From positions 1 to 64,000 of the forward strand of contig JADGGD010000002.1 of NCBI GenBank assembly GCA_019690095.1: a stretch of 64,000 bases of DNA, in the 5' to 3' direction. The position numbers and the translations under genes are program-made. The notes beneath the pieces are model-generated. The model was not told the DNA's origin, made no database searches, and saw only the letters and a program-made list of their open reading frames with translations. The stretch comes from Chloroflexota bacterium. GTDB lineage: Bacteria > Chloroflexota > UBA6077 > FW602-bin22 > CADDYW01. Shown here piece by piece: positions 44,888 through 53,493 of the stretch (position 1 is its first letter; each line of letters begins with the position of its first letter).

Positions 44888-45703
44888 ATGAAAGTTCTCC
44901 TGGTTGGCGGATCCGGCCATGTTGGCTCGTTCATCACGCCGTACCTGCAGCGACACCACACCCTGCGGGTCCTGGATCTTCGTCCCCCGCGTCTGGAGGG
45001 CATCGAGTACGTCGAAGGATCGGTAACGGATCCGGTTGCGATCCGCCAGGCGCTTGACGGTATCGACACATTTATCTGGCTCGTGATGAAAAGCGGCCAG
45101 GGCGGCATGCTGAAAGACCAGACGATCCCGGTGATCCTGGACAACTATGAGGTGAACACCAAGGGCCTCCACCTGTTTCTCTTCATCGCCCAGGAGATGG
45201 GGATCACCCGGGGTGTCTACACCAGCTCGATGAGCGTTCACTACCGCAATCGAACCTGGTACCCGGCTGAGGAGCTTGTCCCCTACGATACGCCGAGCGT
45301 CTACGGACTGACCAAGGGGTTCGGCGAGCTGATCTGTCAGTACTTCGCGCGGTGGTTCGACATGAACCTCATCGCCCTGCGCATTACCGGGCCGCGCACC
45401 CGTGCGCAGTGGCTCGAAGAACGCCGCCATCCGCGGATCTACCCGGATGGTAGCCGCATCTTCGTCACAGATGAGGAAGACCTGGCCGATGCCTACCTTC
45501 GGGCACTCGACGCCGTCCAGATCGGGCACGGACGCTTCGACGCCATCTTCATCGCGGGCGATGAGCAGGAGCAGGAGCACAACCTCTCCAAGGCCAGGCG
45601 GCTTCTCGGGTGGGAGCCGCGCGCGCACCGCCTGCTCGCCAGTGGCGAGAGCGAGCCCGGAACGACAGAGAATGGCCCGACACGAGGGGGTGTGACGGGC
45701 TGA
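44888..45703 (+). CDS. NAD-dependent sugar epimerase/dehydratase (extended SDR)
   Basis: The 271-residue protein starts KVLLVGGSGHVGSFI (Rossmann GGxGxxG), has TSSMSVHY, and the catalytic Tyr-x-x-x-Lys in VYGLTKGFGE. The shortened C-terminal substrate domain ends with an Arg/Ser-rich tail. It resembles the second NAD-dependent epimerase-like protein at 54.5 kb. A UDP-sugar or uronate is the likely substrate type, but specificity is unknown. GGTGAGG six bases before ATG 44888 gives the start; ATG 44873 is the alternative. It stands alone. Confidence 0.82.
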   Translation: MKVLLVGGSGHVGSFITPYLQRHHTLRVLDLRPPRLEGIEYVEGSVTDPVAIRQALDGIDTFIWLVMKSGQGGMLKDQTIPVILDNYEVNTKGLHLFLFIAQEMGITRGVYTSSMSVHYRNRTWYPAEELVPYDTPSVYGLTKGFGELICQYFARWFDMNLIALRITGPRTRAQWLEERRHPRIYPDGSRIFVTDEEDLADAYLRALDAVQIGHGRFDAIFIAGDEQEQEHNLSKARRLLGWEPRAHRLLASGESEPGTTENGPTRGGVTG

Positions 45704-46156
45704 GCCATCAGGGTCTCTAACAGCCCACGTCGCCTGCGGCGTCACCCGCGGGTGTCACCGGAAGGCGGCGACGTCCCAGCCCGTCTGGAATCGAGAGTAG
45801 CATGAAGCGTGCACATGAACAAGATGTGAATTCTGGGCCGCGGCCGTCGCTATTCCTGTCCACGCGGTGCGATTCGCCGTCGCGAACGTGTCGCGTGATC
45901 AATGACGAAAGTACTCCCGCCTGGACGGTCGATGGTATAATCGTGAAGAGATAGATCACGCGCATCCCACGGACCACCTCCTCGGGTCCGCGAACGGTCC
46001 GTTCGTCGCGGCAGCCGGTGGGTAGCGAGCGGAATGATCACTACATCACCGGGATATCTCAGCCGCGGCCTTATCTGCACACAGCATTTGATGATACCGG
46101 CGACCACGCGGCAGCAGGTCGCCGCATCCTTTTTCAGACAAACAAGGAGACAGATC
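45704..46156. other. 453-base spacer holding the GreA promoter and a long leader
   Basis: Contains an extended -10 (listed separately) and about 210 bases of leader. A CACCCGCGGGTG palindrome lies at about 45747-45758. No convincing gene or known riboswitch was recognised. Confidence 0.4.
45933..45941 (+). promoter_or_regulatory. extended -10 promoter of the GreA-like gene
   Basis: GATGGTATAATCG holds TGG-TATAAT, identical over 13 bases to the coaX promoter. No -35 is evident. Start near 45948. Confidence 0.6.
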
Positions 46157-46651
46157 ATGTCGGGGCAGCTAGACGCACGGGAAAGCCATCCGATCACAGC
46201 GTTCGGCCGTCGCCAGCTCGAAGCGGAGCTGGTTCGGCTCGACCAGCGGCTCGAGGAGCTCAAGGGCTTGCTGGAAGACGCACGGGCCGACCGAACCGCG
46301 GACGATGACGAGTCCGCAGCCACCCTCGCGCTGCTCGATGAGTATAGCCGCGTGCTGGCCCGCCGGGCGGAGGTCCAGGCGCTCCTCGCAACCGAGCCGG
46401 TCAGTCCTCCGCCCGCATCCACCGATACCGTCAGCATTGGAACGGTAGTCCGCCTGCGCGAGGATGATGGCACGGAATCCTCGTATATTCTCGTCGGACC
46501 TGCCGAGGCGTCGCCGCGCGATCGCCGGATCTCAATCGCCTCTCCCCTTGGGCGAGCCCTGTTGGGCCGTCGGGTCGGCGAGCGAGCCACGGTTGAGGCA
46601 CCAGACGGGACCTGGCAGGCGACGATCATCAGCATCGAGCCAGCGATCTGA
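46157..46651 (+). CDS. GreA/GreB-family transcript cleavage factor
   Basis: The 164-residue protein has an N-terminal coiled coil (RRQLEAELVRLDQRLEELKGLLEDARADR) with an acidic tip (ADDDESAAT), and a C-terminal FKBP-like domain (SIGTVVRLRED, SPLGRALLGRRVGERATVEAP). Gre factors insert the coil into RNA polymerase's secondary channel and stimulate cleavage of backtracked RNA. The tip differs from the canonical NGDLSENAEYHAA of GreA, so this may be a paralogue with altered activity. AAGGAGA before ATG 46157 marks the start. Confidence 0.85.
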   Translation: MSGQLDARESHPITAFGRRQLEAELVRLDQRLEELKGLLEDARADRTADDDESAATLALLDEYSRVLARRAEVQALLATEPVSPPPASTDTVSIGTVVRLREDDGTESSYILVGPAEASPRDRRISIASPLGRALLGRRVGERATVEAPDGTWQATIISIEPAI

Positions 46652-47025
46652 CCGGCCGGGACCAGGGGATAGGGGCTATCCGGGAACCGGCGGAGCCCCT
46701 ATCCCCATCGCTCCAGACCTCGCCGAGATAGCAGAGGACTCGGCAAACGCGCCCGTCTCCCCCGCTCGGCTGCCACTCCCAGATGCGTCCTCACCGTCCG
46801 CAGGTCAGACGATCAGCCATATGTCTTGTGCTCACGTCCGCGAACCTCACCGTCTGCACGAGAGCCGCGCTGGCCTTCGGAAGGCCAGATCCCGGTCGCC
46901 TGCAGTCTTGCGTACCTGCTCGTCGGCAGGGAGCCGACAGCAGGCCGGCAGAGCGTAACGCCTGCCGCCTGCCGTCGTTTCTCCATGGTGCAGATACCCG
47001 GCATGCGACGGTGAGGAGGTAAACG
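46652..47025. other. 374-base spacer after the GreA-like gene
   Basis: Holds the hairpin at 46665-46706 near its left end. The rest has no convincing gene; small frames present are probably chance. The right end carries GAGGAGGTAAACG, the ribosome-binding site of the next gene. Confidence 0.4.
46665..46706 (+). terminator. hairpin after the GreA-like gene
   Basis: GGGGATAGGGGCT (46665-46677) pairs perfectly with AGCCCCTATCCCC (46694-46706), 13 bases after the stop. No T-run follows. Confidence 0.6.
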
Positions 47026-47742
47026 ATGGGTCGTCGGACCATTGCCGTCCTGGGAGTTGTCGCTGGAGCCGCGCTGGTCATCGGTGCGGCGACTGCGGCG
47101 GCATCCCCGGACCGCGTACCGACCCCCACAGCGGCTGCACCAACGAGCACGCCAACAGCGCTCTCCGACTCGCAGTGGCACATCGGCGGCGTAATCCAGG
47201 CAATCAACGGGCAGTTCTGGACAGTCGCCGGCTTCGTCGTCCGGGTAAATAGTCAAACGCGCATTGAATCGAGTGAGCCGCTCAGCACAGGCGTTGCGAT
47301 TCAGGTCTGGGGCATCGTCGAACCCGACGGCACCTGGCAGGCAACCTTGATTCGACTGGATAGCCCGGATACCCCCACGCCGACCAGTACACCCACGCCA
47401 TCGGCCACACCTACCCCAACCAACACTGCGACCGCCACCCCGACAGTTACCGTCACGCCGCGCCCGACCGACACGCCAGTCGAGCGCGAGGACGACGACA
47501 CCTCTGCGAGGAAGGATGAAGAGAACAGCAAAACCGGCGTCCGGCGATTCCCCCCCGGGATCAATCGAGCAGCGGTGAATATCCTGACCGATATCCTTCA
47601 GCAGATCGCGCCGCAGGTCGCGATCACCCCGCCGGCTGGACCGAAGCCGCATCCGCACCCCGGCAATCCACACCACAATGATTCACCTCACCAGAACGGA
47701 CATCACTTCGGCCGCGGGCATGGGAACGGACCCGAGGATTGA
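47026..47742 (+). CDS. secreted protein: DUF5666-like domain, Thr/Pro linker and His-rich tail
   Basis: The 238-residue protein has a signal peptide (cleavage near ATAAASP), a short Thr/Pro stretch, and a beta domain at about 48-112 (WHIGGVIQAINGQFWTVAG, then VQVWGIVEPDGTWQATLIRL-type strands) of the DUF5666 kind. A Thr/Pro-rich linker (112-148) and an acidic patch follow. The last 35 residues are His/Pro/Gly/Asn-rich (HPHPGNPHH, HQNGHHFGRGHG), suited to metal binding. Function unknown. GAGGAGGTAAACG precedes ATG 47026. A KGG-repeat protein follows 36 bases later, perhaps on the same transcript. Confidence 0.72.
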   Translation: MGRRTIAVLGVVAGAALVIGAATAAASPDRVPTPTAAAPTSTPTALSDSQWHIGGVIQAINGQFWTVAGFVVRVNSQTRIESSEPLSTGVAIQVWGIVEPDGTWQATLIRLDSPDTPTPTSTPTPSATPTPTNTATATPTVTVTPRPTDTPVEREDDDTSARKDEENSKTGVRRFPPGINRAAVNILTDILQQIAPQVAITPPAGPKPHPHPGNPHHNDSPHQNGHHFGRGHGNGPED

Positions 47743-47778
47743 CAGCACAAAAACGTACAAGGCATCAGGAGGCTGATT

Positions 47779-48108
47779 ATGGATGAGCATGGTGGAATGA
47801 CCGTCCGCGAGGCTGGCAAGCGCGGTGGTGAAACGGTGAAGCGCAAGTACGGGCGCAATTACTATGTTGAGATTGGCAAGAAGGGCGGGGAAACGGTAGC
47901 AAGCGAGCGCGGCCAGGGCTTCTACCGGGCCATTGGTGCGCGTGGCGGGCAGGTGGTCAAGGAGACGCATGGACCGGAGTTCTTCGCCCGGATTGGACGA
48001 AAGGGCGGAGATACGGTGAAGGCCAAGCTCGGCCACGAGCATTACATTCGGATCGGCAAGATCGGCGGCTCGACCCCGCGAAGCAGACAGAAACCCGCGG
48101 AGGGTTAA
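47779..48108 (+). CDS. KGG-repeat stress protein, GsiB/LEA-group-1-like
   Basis: A 109-residue, highly hydrophilic protein made of four imperfect repeats of about 20 residues (GKRGGETVKRKYG, GKKGGETVASERG, GARGGQVVKETHG, GRKGGDTVKAKLG) and a partial fifth (GKIGG). This matches the KGG motif of Bacillus GsiB and plant Em proteins, linked with water-stress tolerance. It lacks cysteine and hydrophobic segments, so it is probably disordered. AGGAGG before ATG 47779 supports translation. Likely cytoplasmic. Confidence 0.85.
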   Translation: MDEHGGMTVREAGKRGGETVKRKYGRNYYVEIGKKGGETVASERGQGFYRAIGARGGQVVKETHGPEFFARIGRKGGDTVKAKLGHEHYIRIGKIGGSTPRSRQKPAEG

Positions 48109-48200
48109 ACCCTCGCGCAAGATCCACCGGTGCCGCCTTCCACGCTGTCGGTAAGCGCGATGGCTCGCCGTCCGATCGGGCTCCGGCGTGGTGTGATTCC

Positions 48201-48230
48201 TTGACGTTCGCCCGCGGCGGCCCCTACAAT
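48201..48230 (+). promoter_or_regulatory. promoter of rlmN
   Basis: TTGACG (48201-48206), 18 bases, TACAAT (48225-48230). The start near 48237 leaves a leader of about eight bases. Confidence 0.7.
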
Positions 48231-48244
48231 CCGGAGCGAGAGCC

Positions 48245-49378
48245 ATGGTCACGACGGTTTTGCATCGCGCGTCCACTGAGGCGCGGCCAGCGCTCGTCGG
48301 CGCCACGCCCGGGGAACTCCGGCTGCTGGTCGAAGGCTGGGGCGAGCCAGCCTATCGCGCGCGTCAGATCGCTCACTGGATCTACCAGGAGTTCGTCTTC
48401 GATCCAGGAGCAATGCACGACCTACCCGCGTCCTTGCGCGAGCGATTGGCGCGTGAGACGGTGATCCTGCCGCTTGAGGCGGTTCTGGAGCGGTCCGCCG
48501 ACGGCGGCCTGACCCATAAGGCGCTCCTCCGACTGGGCGATGGCAGTCTGATCGAAGCAGTGCTGATGCGCTACCCCGGCACCGCCCGGTCGCGTCCGCG
48601 GAATACGGTCTGCGTTTCCTCGCAGGTAGGCTGTGCGGTGGGGTGCCCGTTCTGCGCCACCGGCATGCTGGGCCTCAAGCGGCATCTCACCGCCGGTGAG
48701 ATTGTCGGCCAGGTCCTGTATTTCGCCCGCCGCCTCCGCGAAATCGAGGGCGATAACGCCCGCATCACCAACGTCGTCCTCATGGGTGAAGGGGAGCCCC
48801 TCGCCAATTTCGGCAATGTCTGGCGGGCGATCGAGCTCCTGCACGCGCCGGAGGCGATTGGCCTCGGGGCTCGCCGCGTGACCATCTCGACCTCCGGCCT
48901 GGCACCACGCATCCGAGAGCTGGCGACCAAGCCCCTGCAGGTCGGTCTTGCCGTCTCTCTCCACGCGCCGACTGACGACCTCCGAGATCGGCTGGTCCCG
49001 GTCAACCGCAAGTATCGGATTGCCAGTGTCATTGATGCTTGCCGGGCGTACGTCGCTGCGACGCGACGACGCATCTCTTTCGAGTATGCGATGATCCGCG
49101 ACGTGAACGACAGTATCGCGCAGGCGCGGATGGTCGCCCAGCTCCTCAACGGCCTTCTGGCCCACGTTAACCTGATCCCTCTGAACCGCGTACCGGGTAG
49201 CCCGTTTGAGCCCTCGCCCTGGTCGCGGATCCTCGCCTTCCAGCGCACGATCCAGGAGCACGGTATCTCGTGCACGATTCGGGAAGAGCGAGGAAGTGAA
49301 ATCGACGGTGCCTGCGGTCAGCTGCGGGCCGCACTCGCCGAAGACCACCTCGCTCCACGCGCATCATCAGGCGTCTGA
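48245..49378 (+). CDS. rlmN: 23S rRNA (adenine2503-C2)/tRNA methyltransferase RlmN
   Basis: The 377-residue radical-SAM enzyme has the cluster motif Cys130-x3-Cys134-x2-Cys137 (CAVGCPFC), VVLMGEGEPLANF, VTISTSGLAP, and the catalytic Cys near 357 in GACGQL. RlmN methylates A2503 of 23S rRNA and A37 of some tRNAs. The usual GMGEP is GEGEP here. The short N-terminal region is normal. It stands alone, with the neighbour on the other strand downstream. Confidence 0.93.
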   Translation: MVTTVLHRASTEARPALVGATPGELRLLVEGWGEPAYRARQIAHWIYQEFVFDPGAMHDLPASLRERLARETVILPLEAVLERSADGGLTHKALLRLGDGSLIEAVLMRYPGTARSRPRNTVCVSSQVGCAVGCPFCATGMLGLKRHLTAGEIVGQVLYFARRLREIEGDNARITNVVLMGEGEPLANFGNVWRAIELLHAPEAIGLGARRVTISTSGLAPRIRELATKPLQVGLAVSLHAPTDDLRDRLVPVNRKYRIASVIDACRAYVAATRRRISFEYAMIRDVNDSIAQARMVAQLLNGLLAHVNLIPLNRVPGSPFEPSPWSRILAFQRTIQEHGISCTIREERGSEIDGACGQLRAALAEDHLAPRASSGV

Positions 49379-49418
49379 GCGGCGCGAGAGATCCCCTCTC
49401 CTCACAGCGGTCTCCCGC

Positions 49419-50201
49419 TCAGGATGCCCGGACTGCCCGTGTTGGCGTCGGGTGCGGGATGCGGTCGGGGAAAACCCGCAGGAGCGCCTCCGCAGTGAGA
49501 AACCAGACCCGATGGTCGGGATGGATCCGGTGCCAGCCCGGATCAGCACGCTGGTAATAGTAGCGGGCACCCCGGCTGTCCGATGTCACAAACTGTCCCT
49601 GCTCCTCCGGGACACGGCCGGGGATCGCCGTGGCCGCCGGGGGCACCGGCGTTGCAGTCGGACGCACTACTGGCGTGGCTGATGGGCGGGATGGCGGGCT
49701 CGGAAAAGCGGCCGCGGGCGACACCGGAATCGAGCCAGCAACAACGGCTGTCCGATCCGGTCCGGATGGCATGCTCGGTAGCGCCGGCGGCGCGGCCGGG
49801 GTCGGCCGCGGCTCTGCCCCTGCAGTGGGATCATCAGCGGTGAACTCCGCCGCGGGCAATGGCGTCTCGTCGAGCGCGGCATCAGCAGGGGATGCGTCTG
49901 ATGTCTGGCCTGCGGGCTCGGAGGGCGGGTAGGGGGTCTCGGTGCTAAACGAGACAACAACCGGAGGAGGCTCGGTGAGGGAACGGCCCTGCGTCGGCGT
50001 GGGAAGGCGAGTTGGGCGGCGGGGCCGCGGCGTCGGGGTCACAATGGTTGGTACAGCAGGCGGGGTTGCATCGTAGCTGATCACCAGGGGCGGCTCAGCC
50101 GGTGCACAGGCACCAGCCGTGAGCGCGGCACCCAGGACAAATGCAATCCAGCGGGTCCGGCTCCTCGATCGGTGCTGGTAGACGTCTGCTGGCTTCCACA
50201 T
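49419..50201 (-). CDS. Pro/Thr-rich lipoprotein with a small C-terminal domain
   Basis: A 260-residue protein with a basic signal ending LTAGAC, so Cys32 is probably lipidated. About 35-200 is low-complexity Pro/Thr/Ala. The C-terminal 65 residues are better ordered: QGQFVTSDSRGARYYYQRADPGW, then HRVWFLTAEALLRVFPD. I do not recognise this end domain. ATG 50201 lies eight bases after TATACT, so the message is probably leaderless; a GTG at 50219 overlaps the -10 and is unlikely. It is divergent from coaX. Confidence 0.65.
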   Translation of the reverse strand: MWKPADVYQHRSRSRTRWIAFVLGAALTAGACAPAEPPLVISYDATPPAVPTIVTPTPRPRRPTRLPTPTQGRSLTEPPPVVVSFSTETPYPPSEPAGQTSDASPADAALDETPLPAAEFTADDPTAGAEPRPTPAAPPALPSMPSGPDRTAVVAGSIPVSPAAAFPSPPSRPSATPVVRPTATPVPPAATAIPGRVPEEQGQFVTSDSRGARYYYQRADPGWHRIHPDHRVWFLTAEALLRVFPDRIPHPTPTRAVRAS

Positions 50202-50209
50202 CGAGGATG

Positions 50210-50218
50210 AGTATAGCA
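50210..50218 (-). promoter_or_regulatory. extended -10 of the Pro/Thr-rich lipoprotein gene
   Basis: TGC-TATACT on the minus strand, matching the GTGCTAnnAT pattern. It ends eight bases before ATG 50201, so the transcript would have no leader to speak of. Confidence 0.55.
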
Positions 50219-50333
50219 CGAGGGTACTCCCGACAGCTTCCGTGACTGCCTGGTCGACCGGGACAGCGTGCCGGGGCGCAAGAGCCCTGACTGGCCATGC
50301 CCGGGCGCGCCATCCGCGCGCCCTGCTGGAGGA

Positions 50334-50342
50334 TGGTATAAT
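50334..50342 (+). promoter_or_regulatory. extended -10 giving a leaderless coaX mRNA
   Basis: TGG-TATAAT (50334-50342) ends six bases before GTG 50349, so transcription probably starts at the start codon. The GGAGGA upstream is outside the predicted transcript. Confidence 0.6.
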
Positions 50343-50348
50343 CGCCCC

Positions 50349-51128
50349 GTGCTACTCGCTATTGACGTTGGGAATACCAATATTGTCATCGGTGCCTACG
50401 ACGGCGACCTTCTGCTCGCGCACTGGCGCGTGAACACCGACGCGGCGCGGACCCCGGATGAGTATGCCGTGCTCATCAACGCGTTTCTGAGCCGCGTCGG
50501 GCGCTCGCTTGCTGATACATCGGCTGTCGTGCTCTGCAGTGTCGTTCCCGCGTTGACCACCACATTTGAGGAAGTCGCGCGCGCTTACTGCGACTGTACG
50601 GCGCTGGTCGTAGGCCCCGGCACCCGCACTGGCATCAAGATTCTCTACGAGAACCCGCGGGAAGTCGGCGCCGATCGGATCGCCAACGCGGTAGCGGCCT
50701 TCCAGCTCTACGGCGCACCATCCATCATCATTGATTTCGGTACCGCCACAACCTTCGACGCGCTCTCGCGCGATGGGGAGTACCTCGGGGGAGCAATCGC
50801 GCCGGGGCTCACGATCGCTGCAGACGCTCTCTTCCAGCGGGCAGCGCGGTTGTACCGTGTCGAGCTCAAGCGCCCGCGTTCGGCTATCGGTAGAAACACC
50901 GGTTGGAGCATTCAGTCCGGCGTGATCTTCGGGTATGTCGGCCTCATTGAAGGGCTGGTAGCGCGGTTCCGTCAGGAAATGGGCCCGGCCCGGGTCATTG
51001 CGACTGGCGGTCTCTCGCACATCATCGCGAACGAGACCGCTGTGATCGATATCACCGATCCCCTGCTGACCCTGGAGGGCCTGCGGCTGATCTATCAGAT
51101 GAATGACGGTCTGACGTCACGCCGATAA
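50349..51128 (+). CDS. coaX: type III pantothenate kinase
   Basis: The 259-residue protein has LLAIDVGNTN at the start (phosphate-binding), the segments GPGTRTGIKI, PREVGADRIANA, IDFGTATTFD and GGAIAPGLTIAADALF, all typical of CoaX. It phosphorylates pantothenate in the first step of coenzyme A synthesis; this type is insensitive to feedback by CoA and needs a monovalent cation. It is followed by coaBC after ten bases, giving a CoA operon. Confidence 0.94.
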   Translation: MLLAIDVGNTNIVIGAYDGDLLLAHWRVNTDAARTPDEYAVLINAFLSRVGRSLADTSAVVLCSVVPALTTTFEEVARAYCDCTALVVGPGTRTGIKILYENPREVGADRIANAVAAFQLYGAPSIIIDFGTATTFDALSRDGEYLGGAIAPGLTIAADALFQRAARLYRVELKRPRSAIGRNTGWSIQSGVIFGYVGLIEGLVARFRQEMGPARVIATGGLSHIIANETAVIDITDPLLTLEGLRLIYQMNDGLTSRR

Positions 51129-51138
51129 GGGAAGAGAG

Positions 51139-52347
51139 ATGGGCGAGCTCCGCGATCGGCGGATCCTCCTCGGCGTATCGGCCAGCATTGCCGCCTTCAA
51201 GGCAGTGAGCCTGGCGAGTGAGCTCGTGAAACAAGAAGCTATTGTCGACGTCATCATGACGCCGAATGCGGCTCGCTTCGTCACCCCTTTAAGCTTCGAA
51301 GCGATTGTTCATCGACCGGTCATTCTGGATCTCTTCGCGGCAGCCGACCCGACCGCTCACGTCTCCCTTGGTGCTGATGCGGACGCCTATATTGTTGCTC
51401 CCGCCACGGCTGACTGTATTGCGGGCCTCGCGCTCGGGCTTGCCGATGATGCCGTCCGGACCGTTGCACTCGCGACCCGCGCCCCCCTCCTGATCGCACC
51501 TGCTATGGAGACGCGCATGTACGAGCACCCGGCCACCCGGGCGCACCTGGCAACCCTTCGTGCGCGCGGCGCGCTGATCCTCGAGCCGGGAACCGGGCGG
51601 CTGGCATCCGGCCGTATTGGACAGGGACGCATGGCCGAGCCGTCCGAGATTCTCGCGGCGCTTATCCGCCTCCTCGGGCGAACGCGAGACCTCGCCGGTC
51701 GCTGCATCGTCGTGACCGCCGGCGGGACGCAGGAACCGATCGATCCGGTCCGCCACATCAGCAATCGCTCATCGGGCAAGATGGGTTACGCGATCGCAGA
51801 GGCGGCCCGCGACCGTGGTGCCCGCGTTATCCTGATCAGCGCACCAACCGCGATCGCCCCGCCGGACGGGGTAGAGCTCCGCCGCGTCACGACCGCTCTC
51901 GACATGAAAACAGCGGTCGAAGAGGCCGTGATCGGTGCAGACGCCCTGATCATGGCGGCGGCTGTGGCTGATTACCGCGTCGCGGCGCCAGCCGAGCAGA
52001 AGATCAAGCGCACCGGCGAGGAGTTTGTCCTGCGCCTGGTCCCCAACCCGGATATCATTGCTGGCATCCGGCAGCCGTCACTGATCAAGGTCGGATTCGC
52101 CGCGGAGACTCACGACCTGGTCGCTAACGCGCGGAAGAAGCTTGAGGCAAAAGGCCTCGACTTCATCGTCGCCAACGACGTCAGCGCACCGGACTCCGGG
52201 TTTGGGTCAGACACGAATCGTGTGACGATCATCGATCGCCAGGGCCTTGAAGCTCTACCGCTCCTTTCCAAACGCGAGGTCGCTGACCGGATCCTCGACC
52301 GCATTGCCAGCCTGCTTCGGAGCAGACCAGCAGACCGCCCGGGCTGA
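51139..52347 (+). CDS. coaBC: bifunctional phosphopantothenoylcysteine decarboxylase/synthetase
   Basis: The 402-residue protein joins CoaC (1 to about 185: LLGVSASIAAFK, SPATAD-type VAPATADCIAG, and APAMETRMYEH) to CoaB (about 190-400: VVTAGGTQEPIDPVRHISNRSSGKMG). CoaB couples CTP, phosphopantothenate and cysteine; CoaC, an FMN enzyme, decarboxylates the product to phosphopantetheine. ATG 51139 follows AAGGGAAGAGAG. Length and order match E. coli Dfp. Confidence 0.94.
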   Translation: MGELRDRRILLGVSASIAAFKAVSLASELVKQEAIVDVIMTPNAARFVTPLSFEAIVHRPVILDLFAAADPTAHVSLGADADAYIVAPATADCIAGLALGLADDAVRTVALATRAPLLIAPAMETRMYEHPATRAHLATLRARGALILEPGTGRLASGRIGQGRMAEPSEILAALIRLLGRTRDLAGRCIVVTAGGTQEPIDPVRHISNRSSGKMGYAIAEAARDRGARVILISAPTAIAPPDGVELRRVTTALDMKTAVEEAVIGADALIMAAAVADYRVAAPAEQKIKRTGEEFVLRLVPNPDIIAGIRQPSLIKVGFAAETHDLVANARKKLEAKGLDFIVANDVSAPDSGFGSDTNRVTIIDRQGLEALPLLSKREVADRILDRIASLLRSRPADRPG

Positions 52348-52414
52348 GTTCGGCACGGAAGATGCGCACCGCGATCTGACGTGCTATGCCGATTGTCAAA
52401 AGCCGGAGGTTGCG

Positions 52415-53449
52415 GTGGCCGTAAGAGTTGGGATCAACGGGCTCGGGCGAATCGGTTCCCTCGTGCTCAGGGCTGGCCTTGATTATCCAGATCTCCAGTT
52501 CGTGGCGGTGAACGATCTCACCGATCCGGAGACGCTGGCTTACCTGTTCGAGTTCAACTCGGTCCACGGGGCATTCGATGGATCCGTCGAGGTCCATAAC
52601 AGCACGCTGGTCGTGGATGGGGAGCAGATCCAGATCTTCCACGAGAAGGATCCGTCCCGAATCCCCTGGAAAGATGCTGGGGTCGAGCTCGTGATCGAGT
52701 CGACCGGCATCTTCGAGTCGCTGCAGGCCGCTTCGAAGCACCTGCAAGCCGGCGCGTCGAGGGTCATAATCACCGCGCCAGCGAAGGATGTTCCGACCAC
52801 CCTGGTCATGGGGGTAAACCACCAGGTCTACGACCCTGGGCGAGACCACGTCGTCGCCATGGGCTCCTGCACGACCTACGCGCTGGCCCCTGTTGTCAAG
52901 GTGCTCCAGGAACGCTTTGGGATCGTCAAAGGGCTGGTAAACACAACCCACGCCTACACCAACACCCAGGCACTCCTTGACCGTGCCATCGGGGGCAACC
53001 CACGGCGGAGCCGGGCGGCGCCGCTGAATATCGTGCCAACAACGACTGGCGCGGTCCGGGCGGTGGGGAAGGTCATTCCGGCGGTCGATGGAAAGATTGA
53101 GGGGCTGGCAGTTCGGGTACCGGTGCCGGACGGCTCCCTACTTGACTTCACCTGCGTGCTGGAGCACGACGTGACGACCGATGAGGTCAACCAGGCCTTC
53201 CGCGAGGCCGCCCGAAGTGAGGAGCTGGCACCGTACATGGCAGTGATCGACATCCCGATCGTCTCAAGCGATATCATCGGCGTGGACCAGTCATCGGTCA
53301 TTGATGCGACCCTGACCATGACCAGCGGCAACCTGGCCAAGGTCTTCAGCTGGTACGATAACGAGTGGAGCTTCGCCCTGCGGGTGTGCGACCTGGCCAG
53401 CTACATGGCATCGAAGGTGCCGGTCCAGGCGGGGCAGTCCGCTACCTGA
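52415..53449 (+). CDS. glyceraldehyde-3-phosphate dehydrogenase, divergent active-site motif
   Basis: A 344-residue GAPDH with INGLGRIGS for NAD, catalytic Cys152 and His179 (NTTHAYTNTQ), and SWYDNEWSFA near the end. The active-site segment reads GSCTTYALAP instead of the near-invariant ASCTTNCLAP: the Asn and the second Cys are replaced by Tyr and Ala. It may still be a phosphorylating GAPDH or a related erythrose-4-phosphate-type enzyme. GGAGG five bases before GTG 52415 marks the start. It follows coaBC by 67 bases on the same strand. Confidence 0.88.
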   Translation: MAVRVGINGLGRIGSLVLRAGLDYPDLQFVAVNDLTDPETLAYLFEFNSVHGAFDGSVEVHNSTLVVDGEQIQIFHEKDPSRIPWKDAGVELVIESTGIFESLQAASKHLQAGASRVIITAPAKDVPTTLVMGVNHQVYDPGRDHVVAMGSCTTYALAPVVKVLQERFGIVKGLVNTTHAYTNTQALLDRAIGGNPRRSRAAPLNIVPTTTGAVRAVGKVIPAVDGKIEGLAVRVPVPDGSLLDFTCVLEHDVTTDEVNQAFREAARSEELAPYMAVIDIPIVSSDIIGVDQSSVIDATLTMTSGNLAKVFSWYDNEWSFALRVCDLASYMASKVPVQAGQSAT

Positions 53450-53493
53450 GGGGGACGGGCAACGCGCGGCGGGACGCGGTCACCGCAAGCTCC

